Assembly: GCA_910579935.1 (NCBI GenBank)
Contig: CAJTVQ010000011.1
Span: 33,549 to 97,548, forward strand
DNA from: an uncultured Lachnospiraceae bacterium
GTDB taxonomy: Bacteria; Bacillota; Clostridia; Lachnospirales; Lachnospiraceae
Direction: 5' to 3'
DNA length: 64,000 nt
The position numbers were made by a program, and so were the translations under genes. The notes under the pieces are model-generated. The model was not told where the DNA came from and ran no database searches. It saw only the letters and a list, made by a program, of their open reading frames with translations. Below are positions 55,250 through 63,749 of this stretch, in pieces (the stretch's first letter is position 1; every line of letters begins with the position of its first letter).

Positions 55250-56527
55250 ATGATTGATATCAAATATTTAAGAGAAAATCCGGATGCAGTAAAAGAGAAT
55301 ATTAAAAAGAAATTTCAGGAAAACAAACTGGACTTGGTGGATGAAGTGATAGCATTGGATGCGGAAAGCAGAAAAGCAAAGCAGGAAGCGGATGATCTCC
55401 GTGCAAGCCGGAATAAGATATCGAAAGAAATTGGTGTGTTAATGGCTCAGGGAAAAAAGGAAGAAGCAGAGAAGAAGAAAGCAGAGGTAGCGTCCAACGC
55501 AAAACGTCTTGAAGAATTGGAAGAAAAAGAAAAAAAATTAGAAGAAGAAATAACTAAAATAATGATGGTAATTCCGAATATCATAGATCCAAGTGTGCCG
55601 ATTGGAAAAGATGATACAGAAAATGTAGAAATTAAAAAGTACGGTGAACCTGTAGTACCTGATTTTGAAATACCATACCATACCGATATTATGGAAAAAT
55701 TAAATGGTATTGATTTGGATAGTGCGAGGAAAGTTGCAGGAAATGGTTTTTATTATTTAATGGGTGATATTGCAAGACTGCATTCAGCGGTAATTTCTTA
55801 TGCGAGAGATTTTATGATTGGAAGAGGCTTTACTTATTGTGTTCCTCCTTTTATGATCCGGAGTAATGTTGTAACGGGTGTTATGAGTTTTGCTGAGATG
55901 GATGCCATGATGTATAAGATTGAAGGAGAAGATTTATATTTAATCGGAACGTCAGAACATTCTATGATTGGTAAATTTATTGATACGATTATTCCGGAGG
56001 TGGAACTTCCTAAAACACTTACAAGTTATTCTCCGTGTTTCCGAAAAGAAAAAGGGGCTCATGGATTGGAAGAACGAGGAGTATACCGTATTCATCAGTT
56101 TGAAAAACAGGAAATGATAGTGGTATGTAAGCCGGAAGAATCTCCTGTGTGGTTTGAAAAATTATGGCAGAATACAGTGGATTTATTCCGTTCTTTGGAT
56201 ATTCCGGTAAGGACAATTGAATGTTGCTCTGGAGATTTGGCGGATCTGAAAGTAAAATCATATGATGTGGAAGCCTGGTCACCGAGACAGAAAAAGTATT
56301 TTGAAGTAGGAAGCTGTTCCAATCTTGGAGATGCACAGGCGAGAAGATTAAAAATAAGGGTAAATGGTGAAAAGACCAAGTATTATGCGCATACATTAAA
56401 TAATACGGTGGTTGCACCGCCAAGAATGCTGATTGCCTTTTTAGAGAATAATCTTCAGGCAGATGGTTCTGTCAGGATTCCTGAAATACTTCAGCCGTAT
56501 ATGGGAGGGCAAAAAATTATAAGATAA
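55250..56527 (+). CDS. serS: Seryl-tRNA synthetase
   Basis: 425 residues, class II synthetase. The N-terminal long coiled-coil arm (about 30-105) binds the tRNA. Motif 2 is around SPCFRKEKGAHGLEERGVYR, with HQFEKQEM after it, and motif 3 near NTVVAPPRMLIAFLENN. Start 55250 is used because AAGGAG is 7 bp upstream. The ATG two codons earlier is 1 bp from it. No T-box leader is seen in the 37-bp gap before it. Confidence 0.97.
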   Translation: MIDIKYLRENPDAVKENIKKKFQENKLDLVDEVIALDAESRKAKQEADDLRASRNKISKEIGVLMAQGKKEEAEKKKAEVASNAKRLEELEEKEKKLEEEITKIMMVIPNIIDPSVPIGKDDTENVEIKKYGEPVVPDFEIPYHTDIMEKLNGIDLDSARKVAGNGFYYLMGDIARLHSAVISYARDFMIGRGFTYCVPPFMIRSNVVTGVMSFAEMDAMMYKIEGEDLYLIGTSEHSMIGKFIDTIIPEVELPKTLTSYSPCFRKEKGAHGLEERGVYRIHQFEKQEMIVVCKPEESPVWFEKLWQNTVDLFRSLDIPVRTIECCSGDLADLKVKSYDVEAWSPRQKKYFEVGSCSNLGDAQARRLKIRVNGEKTKYYAHTLNNTVVAPPRMLIAFLENNLQADGSVRIPEILQPYMGGQKIIR

Positions 56528-56576
56528 AAAGGAATTTGATAAAGAATAGAAATTAGAAAGAAAAGAGGTGAAATTT

Positions 56577-57464
56577 TTGCACAAATATTTGAGGGCAATT
56601 GGTTTCAGTAAACTGAAAGACAGAAAAGAACTGCAAAAACTTCTTACTGATATCATCATGGAGTCGGATGAACGCGCTTACACTTCCAATAGTGAAGATA
56701 GTGTATTGGCAGAGTTTTGCAAAGATTTTGCCGAGAATATTGGAATAGCTGTCTGTGGGGAATTTGATTCGGATGATAAGTTCACTTATGATTATTACTA
56801 TCCTTATATGAGAGGAACAGGGATTAGTTCGGAAGAAGATATTTCCGTGGAACGTCATGCAGGAACAGAATCTTATGCGGGAATCTGCGATGATATTAAA
56901 GTAGGTGTTTCATTGATTTTTTATTTACAAAATATGATTCCTTATGTAAAAGCACAGAACGGAAACAGCCTTCCTATACGCGGGACTACCCTGACTTTAT
57001 CGGGACTTTCCCTCCAAGGGAAAATTATGATGCCGATTATCAAAAACGAAAAGGATAAGCAGATTATCCAAAAAGTATCTAATAATAGAAATTCCTTAAT
57101 TGCAGCTGCAAGAAAAGGTGATGAGGATGCCATAGAGAGTCTTACTTTGGAAGACATGGATACGTATACGATTATATCCAGGAAAATCCATAAGGAAGAT
57201 GTCTTTAGTTTGGTGGATACTTATTTTATGCCTTATGGGGTAGAATGTGACCAGTATTCCATTTTAGGTGAAATACTGGATTGCAATAAAGTAAAAAATC
57301 GTCTTACTTCAGAAGAGATATACCAAATGACAATCAGTTGTAATGATTTGATATTTGATATATGTATCAATGCAGAAGATTTATATGGCGAACCTCAGAT
57401 TGGCCGGAGATTTAAAGGATCTATTTGGATGCAGGGAAATATTAATTTTCCAGAAAGTATGTAA
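56577..57464 (+). CDS. DUF3881-type protein, conserved in Lachnospiraceae
   Basis: 295 residues. I recognise the pattern MHKYLRAIGFSKLKDRKELQ and AYTSNSEDSVLAEFCKDFAE as DUF3881, a family restricted to this group of Clostridia, without known function. No signal or membrane segments. The start is TTG 56577, which gives MHKYLRAIGF and sits 7 bp after GAGGTG. The GTG at 56568 is part of that ribosome site. It follows serS by 49 bp. Confidence 0.75.
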   Translation: MHKYLRAIGFSKLKDRKELQKLLTDIIMESDERAYTSNSEDSVLAEFCKDFAENIGIAVCGEFDSDDKFTYDYYYPYMRGTGISSEEDISVERHAGTESYAGICDDIKVGVSLIFYLQNMIPYVKAQNGNSLPIRGTTLTLSGLSLQGKIMMPIIKNEKDKQIIQKVSNNRNSLIAAARKGDEDAIESLTLEDMDTYTIISRKIHKEDVFSLVDTYFMPYGVECDQYSILGEILDCNKVKNRLTSEEIYQMTISCNDLIFDICINAEDLYGEPQIGRRFKGSIWMQGNINFPESM

Positions 57465-57480
57465 AGGGTTAAGATTTATA

Positions 57481-57541
57481 TTGACAAAAAATATATGACA
57501 TCGTATTATTGTATTATATAAACAGTACAGTAGTACGATGT
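57481..57541 (+). promoter_or_regulatory. Promoter of the lipoprotein gene with overlapping inverted repeat
   Basis: TTGACA (57481-57486) and TATTAT (57504-57509) are 17 bp apart. ACATCGTA (57498-57505) and TACGATGT (57534-57541) are perfect inverted repeats flanking the expected start site, with a smaller GTAC-rich repeat near the right arm. This looks like an operator for an unidentified regulator. Confidence 0.65.
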
Positions 57542-57614
57542 TTGTATATTTACAGTTTTTTATAAATCTAATTTTCAGGAAGCAGATCATATAAGCAGAA
57601 AGGGAAACGGAATT

Positions 57615-58049
57615 ATGGGAATGAAGAAAACAATTTTTATGATTCATATGATTTTAATAATTTGTTTGATGACTGGATGTGCATATTATAATGTATCCGC
57701 TATGAATGTGGTTAATGAAACAGATAATAAAATTACCAGAAAAAGTTCTTATTGGAGTGGCTTGCAAAAAGGTGACAGATTAGAAGTTGATGAAGGGGAA
57801 AGAATTAATTTTTATATTGAGATGGAAAAAGGAAGTGTATCTTTTGTATTGAAAGACAGTGAAGGAAATGAAGTCTTCACTACAACTAAAGAAGGAACAT
57901 ATAGTGGTACAGAATCATATATGGCCGAGAAGGAAGATACACTTTGGCTTACAGAAAAAGGAAAAGGTTTTAAGGGAAAATATGAAATTACATGGGGAAA
58001 AACTGAAGTAAGTAATGATGATTTGGAAAAAAATGAAGGAGATTCGTAA
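57615..58049 (+). CDS. Small secreted lipoprotein, unknown function
   Basis: 144 residues. The signal peptide ends in lipobox LMTGC, giving Cys21-23 as the lipid anchor depending on the start. The mature part has SSYWSGLQKGDRLEVDEGER and alternating beta-like segments (VSFVLKDSEGNEVFTT), similar to small beta-sandwich surface proteins, and an acidic tail. It has its own strong promoter with a probable operator. Function unknown. Confidence 0.75.
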   Translation: MGMKKTIFMIHMILIICLMTGCAYYNVSAMNVVNETDNKITRKSSYWSGLQKGDRLEVDEGERINFYIEMEKGSVSFVLKDSEGNEVFTTTKEGTYSGTESYMAEKEDTLWLTEKGKGFKGKYEITWGKTEVSNDDLEKNEGDS

Positions 58050-58067
58050 AACATTTAAAATGAGTGG

Positions 58068-58096
58068 TTGCCATAGTTCCATTCTTGTGGTAGAAT
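58068..58096 (+). promoter_or_regulatory. Probable promoter upstream of the tRNA-Arg repeat region
   Basis: TTGCCA (58068-58073) and TAGAAT (58091-58096), 17 bp apart. It could drive the tRNA-Arg(CCT) transcript, but a terminator-like hairpin lies between it and the tRNA. Confidence 0.45.
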
Positions 58097-58151
58097 ATTT
58101 AATGATTGGTGATTATATTTCATCATTGAGATATTTTTAGGCTAGTTGGAT

Positions 58152-58399
<248 letters not shown>

Positions 58400-58422
58400 T
58401 TCAAGTCGTCTCGGGGACGCTG

Positions 58423-58468
58423 GAAAGCATTGAAAACACTGGATTTTCAATGCTTTTCTTTTTTTGTC
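58423..58468 (+). terminator. Terminator after tRNA-Arg
   Basis: GAAAGCATTGAAAA and TTTTCAATGCTTTTC form a long stem around CACTGGA, followed by a T-run. Confidence 0.88.
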
Positions 58469-58695
58469 TCAGGAGAAAACCTGAAGCCGGAGGACTCGTT
58501 TTTTTGGATATTTGTTATCAGCCATGCTGCTAAGAGGGAATCGAACACAAAACTGCACTTTCAGAGCTGTTGCTAATAATTTGCTAATTGCAGAATTAGC
58601 AGGATTTAGCTGCTAATAGTGTTCTGCTTCAGTGCTTTTGTCAGCATGGCGACCAGTTCCGGAGACTGTTCCAATGCCGCGATTAATCTTCCGGC
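58469..58695. other. Non-coding stretch between tRNA and element fragments
   Basis: No gene is recognised. It has several copies of GCTAAT/ATTAGC-type words (58560-58620), which resemble recombinase-binding arms near attachment sites, but no integrase gene or clean direct repeat of the tRNA 3' end is visible. Confidence 0.3.
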
Positions 58696-58812
58696 ATGAT
58701 AAAGGGTATCGGGCCGAAGATGGCGGAGCTGATCGTGGAGAAGTTCGGCACAAGGACATTCGATGTGCTGGATCATTATCCGGACACGGTAGCGGTAACT
58801 TGCGGAAAGTAG
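58696..58812 (+). pseudogene. RecD2-like helicase fragment (helix-hairpin-helix)
   Basis: 38 codons encoding IKGIGPKMAELIVEKFGTRT and FDVLDHYPD match the helix-hairpin-helix region in the N-terminal part of RecD2-type SF1 helicases, which are carried by Tn1549-like elements. Both the earlier and later parts of the helicase are absent. Confidence 0.6.
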
Positions 58813-58880
58813 CAAAAGGCAAGTAAATACAGAAAAGAAAGGCAACCGCTATCCCTTACATTACAACTTAATAGACCATA

Positions 58881-58917
58881 AAAAAAGACGTTCAAACATG
58901 AGCGTCTATTTTTTTAC
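58881..58917 (+). terminator. Small terminator hairpin in element remnant
   Basis: AGACG (58886-58890) pairs with CGTCT (58903-58907), extended by the A-run before and T-run after. It precedes the replication-protein remnant. Confidence 0.65.
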
Positions 58918-58946
58918 CCAAAATTCAACCGAAAGGGGCTGATAAC

Positions 58947-59361
58947 GTGGCAGTATTCCGGGTAGAAAAAAACAGGGACTACACCGTAATGAGCAACCAC
59001 CATTTACGCAAAGGAAACTTTAGGTATGATACAAAGAAATCTTTACCCTAACCAACTAAATATAAACAAACTAAAAGTAAAAGAGAACCAAACAAAGGGA
59101 GCGAGTGGGGAGCTGCCGCCCGCGCCCTATGGCAAATACCAGAATGTTTTCCTCTCCGAATCCGAATATGCGGAGCTGAAAGGGGAATACCCGGACAGCC
59201 TTGAACGGCTTATCGAGGAAATGAGCCGGTATATCGCCGCTTTCGGGAATGATTATGCCAACCATGCCGCCGCACTTTACAGGTGGGCAGACAAGGAGAA
59301 AAAGGAGAACCCGAAAAAGGGAATCCCCGATTATTCCTACAAGGAGGGCGAGAGCCTTTGA
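58947..59361 (+). pseudogene. Replication initiator (Tn1549-type RepA), internal deletion
   Basis: GTG 58947 with GAAAGGGG upstream starts MAVFRVEKNRDYTVMSNHHL, the N-terminus of element-borne replication initiators, but stops at TAA 59049. An overlapping frame (59026-59361) encodes the C-terminal DNA-binding-like part of the same family (APYGKYQNVFLSESEYAELK, ALYRWADKEKKENPKKG). About 150-200 middle residues are lost and the frame is shifted. The downstream ATPase gene is still intact. Confidence 0.75.
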
Positions 59362-59425
59362 CAGCAGAGATATAACGCCCCGTAAACAGGGCGTGGAAAA
59401 GACCATGAACAAGGAGGACGATTTT

Positions 59426-60277
59426 ATGAGCGATTACGACAACGCTATTTTCCGGCTTGCCACGGCACAGGAAGCAGAGCCGGAGGACTACACGGGCGAG
59501 GACGGGCTTTTGTACTGCGGGAACTGCCGCCAGCCCAAAGAAGCCTACTTCACCGGGGGAAAGGGGCTTTTCGGACGTGACCGACACCCCAAAGAATGTG
59601 ACTGCCAGCGCAAACGCCGGGAAAAGCAGGAAGCCGCCGACAAGGAGCGAAAGCACCGTGACACCGTGGAGGAATTGAAACGCCGGGGATTTTCCAACGC
59701 CGCCATGCGCCAGTGGACTTTTGAAAATGACAACGGCAAATGCCCCCAAATGGATAAGGCTTTATTCTATGCGGCGAACTGGGAGGAAATGAAAGCGGAA
59801 AATATCGGCTATCTGCTATGGGGCAAGGTAGGCACAGGCAAGAGTTATTTCGCCGGGTGTATCGCCAACGCCCTTATGGAGCGTGAGATTTCCGTGTGCA
59901 TGACGAATTTTGCCTTGATACTCAATGACCTTGCCGCCAGCTACAAGGGCAGGAACGAATACATAGACCGCCTTTGCCGCTTCCCCCTGCTTATCCTTGA
60001 TGATTTTGGCATGGAGCGCGGCACGGAATACGGGCTTGAACAGGTTTACAATGTGGTTGACAGCCGATACCGAAGCCGGAAGCCACTGATAGTCACAACC
60101 AATTTGACGCTGGAGGAATTGCAGCACCCGGAGGACACCGCCCATGCCCGGATTTATGACCGTCTGCTTGAAATGTGCTGCCCGGTATTCTTCACCGGGG
60201 AGAATATCAGAAAATCCACGGCACAGGGGAAAATGGAACGGTTAAAAGGACTGATGAACGGAAAGGAGAGCCTATGA
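59426..60277 (+). CDS. DnaC-like ATP-binding protein of a conjugative element
   Basis: 283 residues. N-terminal zinc-ribbon cysteines Cys31, Cys34 and Cys58, Cys60 (CGNC, CDC) come before a charged linker. The AAA+ core has Walker A GKVGTGKS at 133-140 and Walker B PLLILDDFG, with sensor TTNLTLEEL after it. This is the helicase-loader-like protein that follows repA in Tn1549-type elements. Start 59426 has AAGGAGG 8 bp upstream. The frame extends further upstream only as overlap with repA. It appears complete and visibly more GC-rich than host genes. Confidence 0.88.
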   Translation: MSDYDNAIFRLATAQEAEPEDYTGEDGLLYCGNCRQPKEAYFTGGKGLFGRDRHPKECDCQRKRREKQEAADKERKHRDTVEELKRRGFSNAAMRQWTFENDNGKCPQMDKALFYAANWEEMKAENIGYLLWGKVGTGKSYFAGCIANALMEREISVCMTNFALILNDLAASYKGRNEYIDRLCRFPLLILDDFGMERGTEYGLEQVYNVVDSRYRSRKPLIVTTNLTLEELQHPEDTAHARIYDRLLEMCCPVFFTGENIRKSTAQGKMERLKGLMNGKESL

Positions 60278-60755
60278 ACAATGACACCAGCAAGACCAGC
60301 CGCACCGCCGCCCCTCTGGACGCGAAGTCTGCTTTTTCCTCCTCCGTTTGAGCAGTACGCAATTTCCCCTGCAAGTCTGTCCGCACTTTCTTCATGCCTA
60401 CAATTTGCTCTTTTGTCGTTGAAAGGGAAATAATCACTCCCGTATCTGCTACACCTGTTTTCTGATTTCCACCGAGCAAATCATCAAAAGAAGATTGTTT
60501 CTGCTGTTTCTCTCTGCGCTGCTCCACTTGGTGTTGTCTTAGCTGCATATTCAAGTCACTGATCTGCTGCTGTAATTCCTGCCGCTTCGTCATTTTTTCT
60601 TCCTGCGTCATATCTTTGTTGGAAGAAAGCTCCTGCAACTGCTTTTGTGCATTGGCAATCTGGTTCTGGATATTCCGGCTGTAAGAATCTGTTGCTTGAT
60701 TTATTCCCATTTGCCGCACTTGTGCATTTGCTCCATTGATACTGCTAATTTCCAT
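60207..60755 (-). CDS. FlxA-like coiled-coil protein, 3' end replaced at an element junction
   Basis: 182 residues as read. From MEISSINGANAQVRQMGINQ, residues about 25-140 are heptad-rich (QKQLQELSSNKDMTQEEKMT, QQISDLNMQLRQHQVEQRRE) as in FlxA-like proteins. After EEEKADFAS the reading frame enters the antisense of the conjugative-element gene, so the last ~40 residues (a hydrophobic, unrelated tail) are artefacts of the junction near 60330. AAGGAGG precedes the ATG. Function unknown. It follows the DUF6033-like gene by 48 bp, probably one operon. Confidence 0.65.
   Translation of the reverse strand: MEISSINGANAQVRQMGINQATDSYSRNIQNQIANAQKQLQELSSNKDMTQEEKMTKRQELQQQISDLNMQLRQHQVEQRREKQQKQSSFDDLLGGNQKTGVADTGVIISLSTTKEQIVGMKKVRTDLQGKLRTAQTEEEKADFASRGAAVRLVLLVSLFIGSPFRSSVLLTVPFSPVPWIF
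60274..60351 (+). pseudogene. tnpW-like small element gene, 5' fragment
   Basis: ATG overlaps the stop of the DnaC-like gene (ATGA). The product MNNDTSKTSRTAAPLDAKSA then changes and stops, because at about 60330 the sequence becomes the oppositely oriented FlxA-like gene. The position and first residues fit the TnpW family of Tn1549-type elements. The main domain is missing. Confidence 0.45.
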
Positions 60756-60803
60756 TTTCCTTTTCCTCCTTGACCTTAAATAAAATTGGAAATGCTTTTC
60801 CCG

Positions 60804-61589
60804 TTAAACCTTTAAGTCCAAATTTGCACCGACCCCCGCCTGCTGTTTTGAATTTTCCCTGCCTGCATTATCTTCTTTGGCTGCTTCAATAATTGTCCGA
60901 ATATCTGTATCATTCAGATAAATCATGCCGTCTTTGGAAGCTATCAATTTTTCATTTAGAAGCTGTTCCGCTTTGTTGGGAGTTGATTTTTCTTCAATCT
61001 TTCCATCTGCGCTATCTTCTTTTACTTCTTTCTTTTCTTCTAATGTTTCAGACAATTCTTTTTCCTTTTCAGCCGCCTTTTCTTTTGTCTTTTCAAGCAG
61101 TTTCTCAGAATTTTTCTTCCTTTCTTCCCGGAGCTTATCGCTCAATTTTAACATACCATCGTTTCTGCCCTGCATTCTGCAATGATAATTTCCATTCTCA
61201 TCAATATAACTATGCTGATACACTATCGTCCAGCCACTGGCTTTTGCCATGCTTTCTGCCAATTTAGACATAGACTCAACGCCTTTTATCATGTCTTTCA
61301 TATCCTTCTCTTTTTCGGGGTCATTCTGCATTTTTTCCAAAAGTTTTGGATTAACAGTCAATGACTTGCCGTTTTTGGCTGATGAACAGGCATTTCCAAC
61401 CTTAAAATCTACACTTGGAACAAGTTTTGCTAGTCCCTTTGCATAATCAGTTGTCTTTTTTCCCTTATTACTTTCCACTGTTTCCGTTGTTTTTTCTGTT
61501 TCCTTTTTCTTTGCGCTGTTCGCTGTACTGCTTTCTGCTACGCTCTGCGCTGCGTAGCTGCTGTAATTGTTTGTAATCTCCATTGCCAT
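60804..61589 (-). CDS. DUF6033-like protein, unknown function
   Basis: 261 residues, start fixed by AAGGAGG 7-8 bp upstream. Residues 1-60 are Ser/Thr/Lys-rich and disordered. About 60-150 holds a conserved-looking block (LAKLVPSVDFKVGNACSSAK, GWTIVYQHSYIDENGNYHCR). About 155-215 is Glu/Lys coiled coil, and the C-terminus has SKDGMIYLNDTDIRTIIEAA. No signal peptide or membrane helix. Genes of this type occur beside FlxA-like genes in Clostridia. The DUF number is recalled, not checked. Confidence 0.65.
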   Translation of the reverse strand: MAMEITNNYSSYAAQSVAESSTANSAKKKETEKTTETVESNKGKKTTDYAKGLAKLVPSVDFKVGNACSSAKNGKSLTVNPKLLEKMQNDPEKEKDMKDMIKGVESMSKLAESMAKASGWTIVYQHSYIDENGNYHCRMQGRNDGMLKLSDKLREERKKNSEKLLEKTKEKAAEKEKELSETLEEKKEVKEDSADGKIEEKSTPNKAEQLLNEKLIASKDGMIYLNDTDIRTIIEAAKEDNAGRENSKQQAGVGANLDLKV

Positions 61590-61642
61590 GATTTTGTCCT
61601 CCTTGATAAAAACTTTATTTGAAATCCATTTCTATGTTGCGC

Positions 61643-62827
61643 TTATAGCATTTTAAGCAATTTTACCCGCCAATCGCTCATGGGATTTTCATAAGGGATT
61701 TTGACTACCTGCTCCTTTGAACCAAATTCATAAAAACAGTGACACCCAATCCCTCCAACGCCGGGAAGTTTATAAAAACCTCCAAAAACAATAATAATCT
61801 CCCCCCTTGCATTATTTTCCTGCAAATAACTTTCAAAAGTTTTCCTATCTACATAAACGAAATTGTCATCATAAGAAATCATTTGTTGCAATTCATCATT
61901 GGTATCTTGGAAAGTAACATTTTTACCGTCAAATCCATATGTATAGATAGCGTTATTTGCAATATTTCTGTCATAAGAAATATGATTTATCCATATGCCC
62001 GTTGCTGCTATGCACAAAACCGCAGCAATCAATGTACTAACAGCCACAATCCGTCTATATGGTTTATACCGGGCAATCCTTGTTACTCTCTGCCGGATAT
62101 TTTGATATTCTTTATCTCCTGTAAAGGTAGCATACATATTGAAATCTTCACTTTCTGCCTGCAATATCCTCATGCTTTTTAATAATAGCTGCCCGTATGT
62201 ATATGCTTTTCTTTGGCTTCTTTGGATTGTTACAAAGTCGCAGATTTCCTCCATATCCTCCCGAAAATATCTTGTGCCTATGGTAAGAAATGGATTGAGC
62301 CATAATATAACCCGCAATATATCCCACAAAAAATAAAACAGCAAATGCCCTAACTGGATATGCGTCTTTTCATGGAGCAGAATTGTCTGTAAATCCTTTT
62401 GGTCATATTCTTTCAGTATAACTTCCGGCATGATTATCTTTGGTCTGAATATTCCTATGGTGGACGGTGTAACAGGCATTTTGGTAACATAGATACAAGT
62501 ACCCTCAACTTCTCTTTTTTCCATACCTGCAACCAACTTTTTCAACTTTCTTTTTTTATAAAATAACCGGGCGGCATATAAAAATACGCCGCATAAGTAA
62601 ACCCAATTTATCCATACATGGATTTGGCAAATTCTAGCCCACCAAGAAAACAATATTGCACCGATTGTATCTTCATAAAAAAATTTTATCTTCCCTACAA
62701 ATAAGACTGGAAGAAACAAACTCCATAATGTACCCTTTAGGAATACCTTGTTTTTCAACAGAGTTTTCCGCAGGAGAAACACAAATGCAAATATCACGAA
62801 AGAAATCTGAACACACTTTTGTATCAT
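61643..62827 (-). CDS. M56 family (BlaR1/MecR1-like) membrane metallopeptidase
   Basis: 394 residues. Hydrophobic segments at about 5-20, 30-46, 72-90, 160-178 and 252-272 surround a zinc-protease motif HEKTH at 152-156 (LLHEKTHIQLG), with the downstream Glu in REDMEEICDF. The C-terminal ~115 residues face outside and lack a penicillin-binding domain (SYDDNFVYVDRKTFESYLQE), so the sensed ligand is not evidently a beta-lactam. No BlaI-type repressor gene is adjacent. The ATG lies 6 bp from where relaxase homology stops and has no good ribosome site, so its 5' end may be truncated. Confidence 0.8.
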   Translation of the reverse strand: MIQKCVQISFVIFAFVFLLRKTLLKNKVFLKGTLWSLFLPVLFVGKIKFFYEDTIGAILFSWWARICQIHVWINWVYLCGVFLYAARLFYKKRKLKKLVAGMEKREVEGTCIYVTKMPVTPSTIGIFRPKIIMPEVILKEYDQKDLQTILLHEKTHIQLGHLLFYFLWDILRVILWLNPFLTIGTRYFREDMEEICDFVTIQRSQRKAYTYGQLLLKSMRILQAESEDFNMYATFTGDKEYQNIRQRVTRIARYKPYRRIVAVSTLIAAVLCIAATGIWINHISYDRNIANNAIYTYGFDGKNVTFQDTNDELQQMISYDDNFVYVDRKTFESYLQENNARGEIIIVFGGFYKLPGVGGIGCHCFYEFGSKEQVVKIPYENPMSDWRVKLLKML

Positions 62828-62829
62828 AC

Positions 62830-63735
62830 TGCTTTACTTTCTTTTTCAGTTTCCCGTACTCTTGATACAGCTTGTCTTTCTTCTCTGTAAGCTCCTTGTA
62901 CTCCGTATGCAGCGTTTTGAAGTCGGGCAGCTTCCCGCCGTTTTTTGCCGCCTGCAACGTCTTAGCGGCGGCTTCGTGAATGATAATGCTGCTCTCATTG
63001 CCCCGCAGGAACTTTTCTTTGTCCTTTGCCTTTTTGTACTGCATATAGACCGCCTTTGTCTGTTGGTATGCGGATATGTTTTTCATCAAGAGGGATATGT
63101 CGGACAATCTCTTTTCCAAGCCTTTCAGCGTGGCGGCGGTATCTTCGCTTTCCGTATGCACTTCATCAAGAACCGCCTGCAACTGCTCATACTCTGAAAT
63201 GTCATGCTCCGTTAGGAAATTCAAAGTCTTTGCCGCCTGCTTCAAGTTGTGTATCTTCGCCCACTGTTCATAGCCTTTGCTCTCCGCTGCCTTGATACTG
63301 TTCTGAATGTCTATCAACATAGAGATACCCGCTTTTTCCTGCCTTAACGCTTTCGGCTTCGCCCGGTACGTCCCGGCGATCCTCTCCGTTATGGCTTCCA
63401 CGGTGTAGGCTTCCCCAAGCGTCTTAGAGCGTGTAAAGCGTTCCTGCCCCGGCGCACGGAACGAAACAAACTTGCCCCGCTTTACCTAATAGCCCGCCGC
63501 TTCCATGAGCCGCAGGAAATCATCAAAATCTTTCGCTTTGGGAATGGTAGCGTCAATCAACGCTTTCAGCTTTGCTTTCCAACTTGTCCCTTTGCGTTCA
63601 GCGTCCCATTCCGCATATTTCTTTCCCTTATCCTGCCCCGGCGTGACGACTGACAATCCGTGTTCTTTACACAGCCTGTCACTCTCATTGCGTATCTGAT
63701 AATAGCTTTTCTTGTTGTCATAGGCAACATCTCCT
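62830..63735 (-). pseudogene. Relaxase/mobilisation nuclease, C-terminal remnant with amber stop
   Basis: Reading leftward from about 63735, KKSYYQIRNESDRLCKEHGL through LMEAAGY, then a TAG at 63486-63488, then VKRGKFVSFRAPGQERFTRS and LRQEKAGISMLIDIQNSIKA to KKKVKQYD. This is the C-terminal part of a conjugative-element relaxase. The N-terminal nuclease domain is missing and the extreme C-terminus is replaced at about 62830 by DNA leading to the M56 gene. The downstream piece from GTG 63401 is still open but cannot nick DNA. Confidence 0.8.
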
Positions 63736-63749
63736 TAAATAAAAAGTCA

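Noticed and set aside
58606..58845. 79-residue minus-strand frame (GRLIAALEQSPELVAMLTKA region)
   Set aside because: Its middle is antisense to the RecD2-like fragment. The C-terminal piece could be the end of another element gene, but it is too short to support.
59249..59425. Longer form of the DnaC-like gene starting at 59249
   Set aside because: The extension overlaps the repA coding sequence and gives an Arg/Pro-rich shadow. AAGGAGG fits the ATG at 59426.
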